A stretch of DNA of 64,000 nt, taken from positions 8,928 through 72,927 of the forward strand of contig RQOL01000563.1 in the NCBI GenBank assembly GCA_013076295.1. Reading direction: 5' to 3'. The stretch's first letter is position 1. The number at the start of each line of letters is the position of its first letter. Below, one piece after another: positions 63,501 to 64,000 of this stretch. Source of the stretch: Sanderia malayensis. Taxonomy: Eukaryota > Cnidaria > Scyphozoa > Semaeostomeae > Pelagiidae. The notes beneath the pieces were generated by a model. That model was not told the origin of the DNA, searched no databases, and worked only from the letters and a program-made list of their open reading frames with translations. Made by a program: the position numbers and the translations under genes.

Positions 63501-64000
63501 GAAGCTATCAACTTTACTGAAACTGTAGAAAACGTTTCTATTCTTAAATATACTGCTGCTCCATAAGCAACCTGACTCGCGTCTGAGAAGCCGTGAAACT
63601 GAATTGATTTAACTGTATCGTATTTTATGTCTCCAAAGACAGACCTTTCTACCACGATATTAGAGTTATTTAGATTCGATGATATGATACTGTTCCATAT
63701 ATCTACACAATCCTTGGGTAAAAGGCATCCCAACTGATTTTCAATTTACAAACCTCTTGAAACAGTTGCTTCAAGGATAATATAACTGGTGACGACAGTC
63801 CCAAAGGGTCGTAAAATCGAGACAGTTACTTAGCACTAAACGTTTCGTTACGGTTTGTTCTTTTTGCGATTCCTTGAAGATGCTGAGGTCGAAAATCAGG
63901 TTATCCTTCTCGCAGTTCCATGATATACCCAGCACTTTAATTGTTTCATCGTCACACACTGCATTAACTGAATTGCTTTCTTGTGATTTTATGCGGTCTA
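60541..64000 (-). pseudogene. BEL/Pao pol polyprotein, 3' part, frameshifted and interrupted
   Basis: Running off the right edge of the window, successive segments read: the end of reverse transcriptase (VLGISWN, RFYDPLGLSSP), an RNase H-like region (FHGFSDASQVAYGAAVYLR, PRLELMGALTLAEL, WSDSQVL, NPADVASRG), the integrase zinc-binding His/Cys segment (HANVKHNGLKET, CVTCRKI), the integrase core (IGIDFAGPLF, FVISDNSSTF, WWGGVFESLVK), and the C-terminal domain (RWAMGKITK then VFHGKDNIIRAVEL, PIQRLYPLEV). Frames change near 63825, 63725, 63350, 63030 and 62320. A 966-bp element interrupts the C-terminal domain. In life the polyprotein copies RNA to DNA and integrates it; this copy is inactive. Confidence 0.88.
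60764..61729. mobile_element. 966-bp inverted-repeat element inside BEL pol, TTTA flanked
   Basis: Ends TTGTTGGGGAGATGAACAT are perfect 19-bp inverted repeats; a second inverted block (TTCCCATATCTGCGCA) lies further in. TTTA is duplicated at 60760-60763 and 61730-61733. Excising it with one TTTA restores the pol frame (GKITK then VFHGKDN). TTTA, or the TTA within it, would suit a PIF/Harbinger-like or related element. No transposase frame. Confidence 0.85.

Overview
The window is a repeat- and transposon-packed stretch of a eukaryotic, probably invertebrate metazoan, genome. The basis is inference: GT-AG introns in a KDZ-type transposase gene, BEL/Pao and Ty3-like retrotransposons, a 5'-truncated LINE, many TA/TTAA/TTTA-flanked inverted-repeat elements, two 2A-like peptide motifs, and no bacterial gene organisation. 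A cnidarian or another marine invertebrate would fit, but the sequence alone does not settle the taxon. I found no ordinary host gene, tRNA or rRNA.

Layout. 1-12824: a satellite of about 17 bp per unit with higher-order blocks. 12825-18691: an AT-rich satellite of about 190 bp. 18694-21649: a partial copy (A) of a two-gene element, cut by a 100-N gap (21650-21749). 21750-24306: the AT-rich satellite again, probably an assembly duplicate. 24309-42295: a head-to-tail array of three more copies (B, C, D) of the two-gene element; copy D carries two inserted elements (36404-41550) with a large 74/87-bp tandem array. The AT-rich satellite resumes at 42298-43335, interrupted by a LINE 3' end. 43532-54494 (minus): a broken multi-exon KDZ transposase gene with a C-terminal protease-like exon, invaded by several small elements. 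54.7-55.7 kb: an inverted-repeat element with a THAP-like fragment. 56.9-58.3 kb: an LTR plus the end of a Ty3-like pol. 60.2-64 kb: an LTR plus the 3' part of a BEL/Pao pol, itself split by a 966-bp insertion.

The most interesting system is the two-gene element. Each unit of about 4.3 kb encodes a Tc1/mariner-type DD34E transposase (plus strand) and, convergently, an HUH endonuclease plus SF3 helicase replication protein (minus strand) of the kind used by small ssDNA viruses. Between the two 3' ends lies an inverted repeat of about 95-bp arms filled with GTTACC iterations, a good candidate replication origin. The array is bounded by 243-bp terminal direct repeats whose outer ends are inverted (CAATC...GATTG), and only its two outermost ends are flanked by a TA target duplication. 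This fits a concatemer made by rolling-circle-like replication and then inserted once by the transposase, although unequal recombination after insertion could also make the array. Every copy carries at least one lesion. Copy D has an intact transposase and a Rep frame broken only by one nonsense codon.
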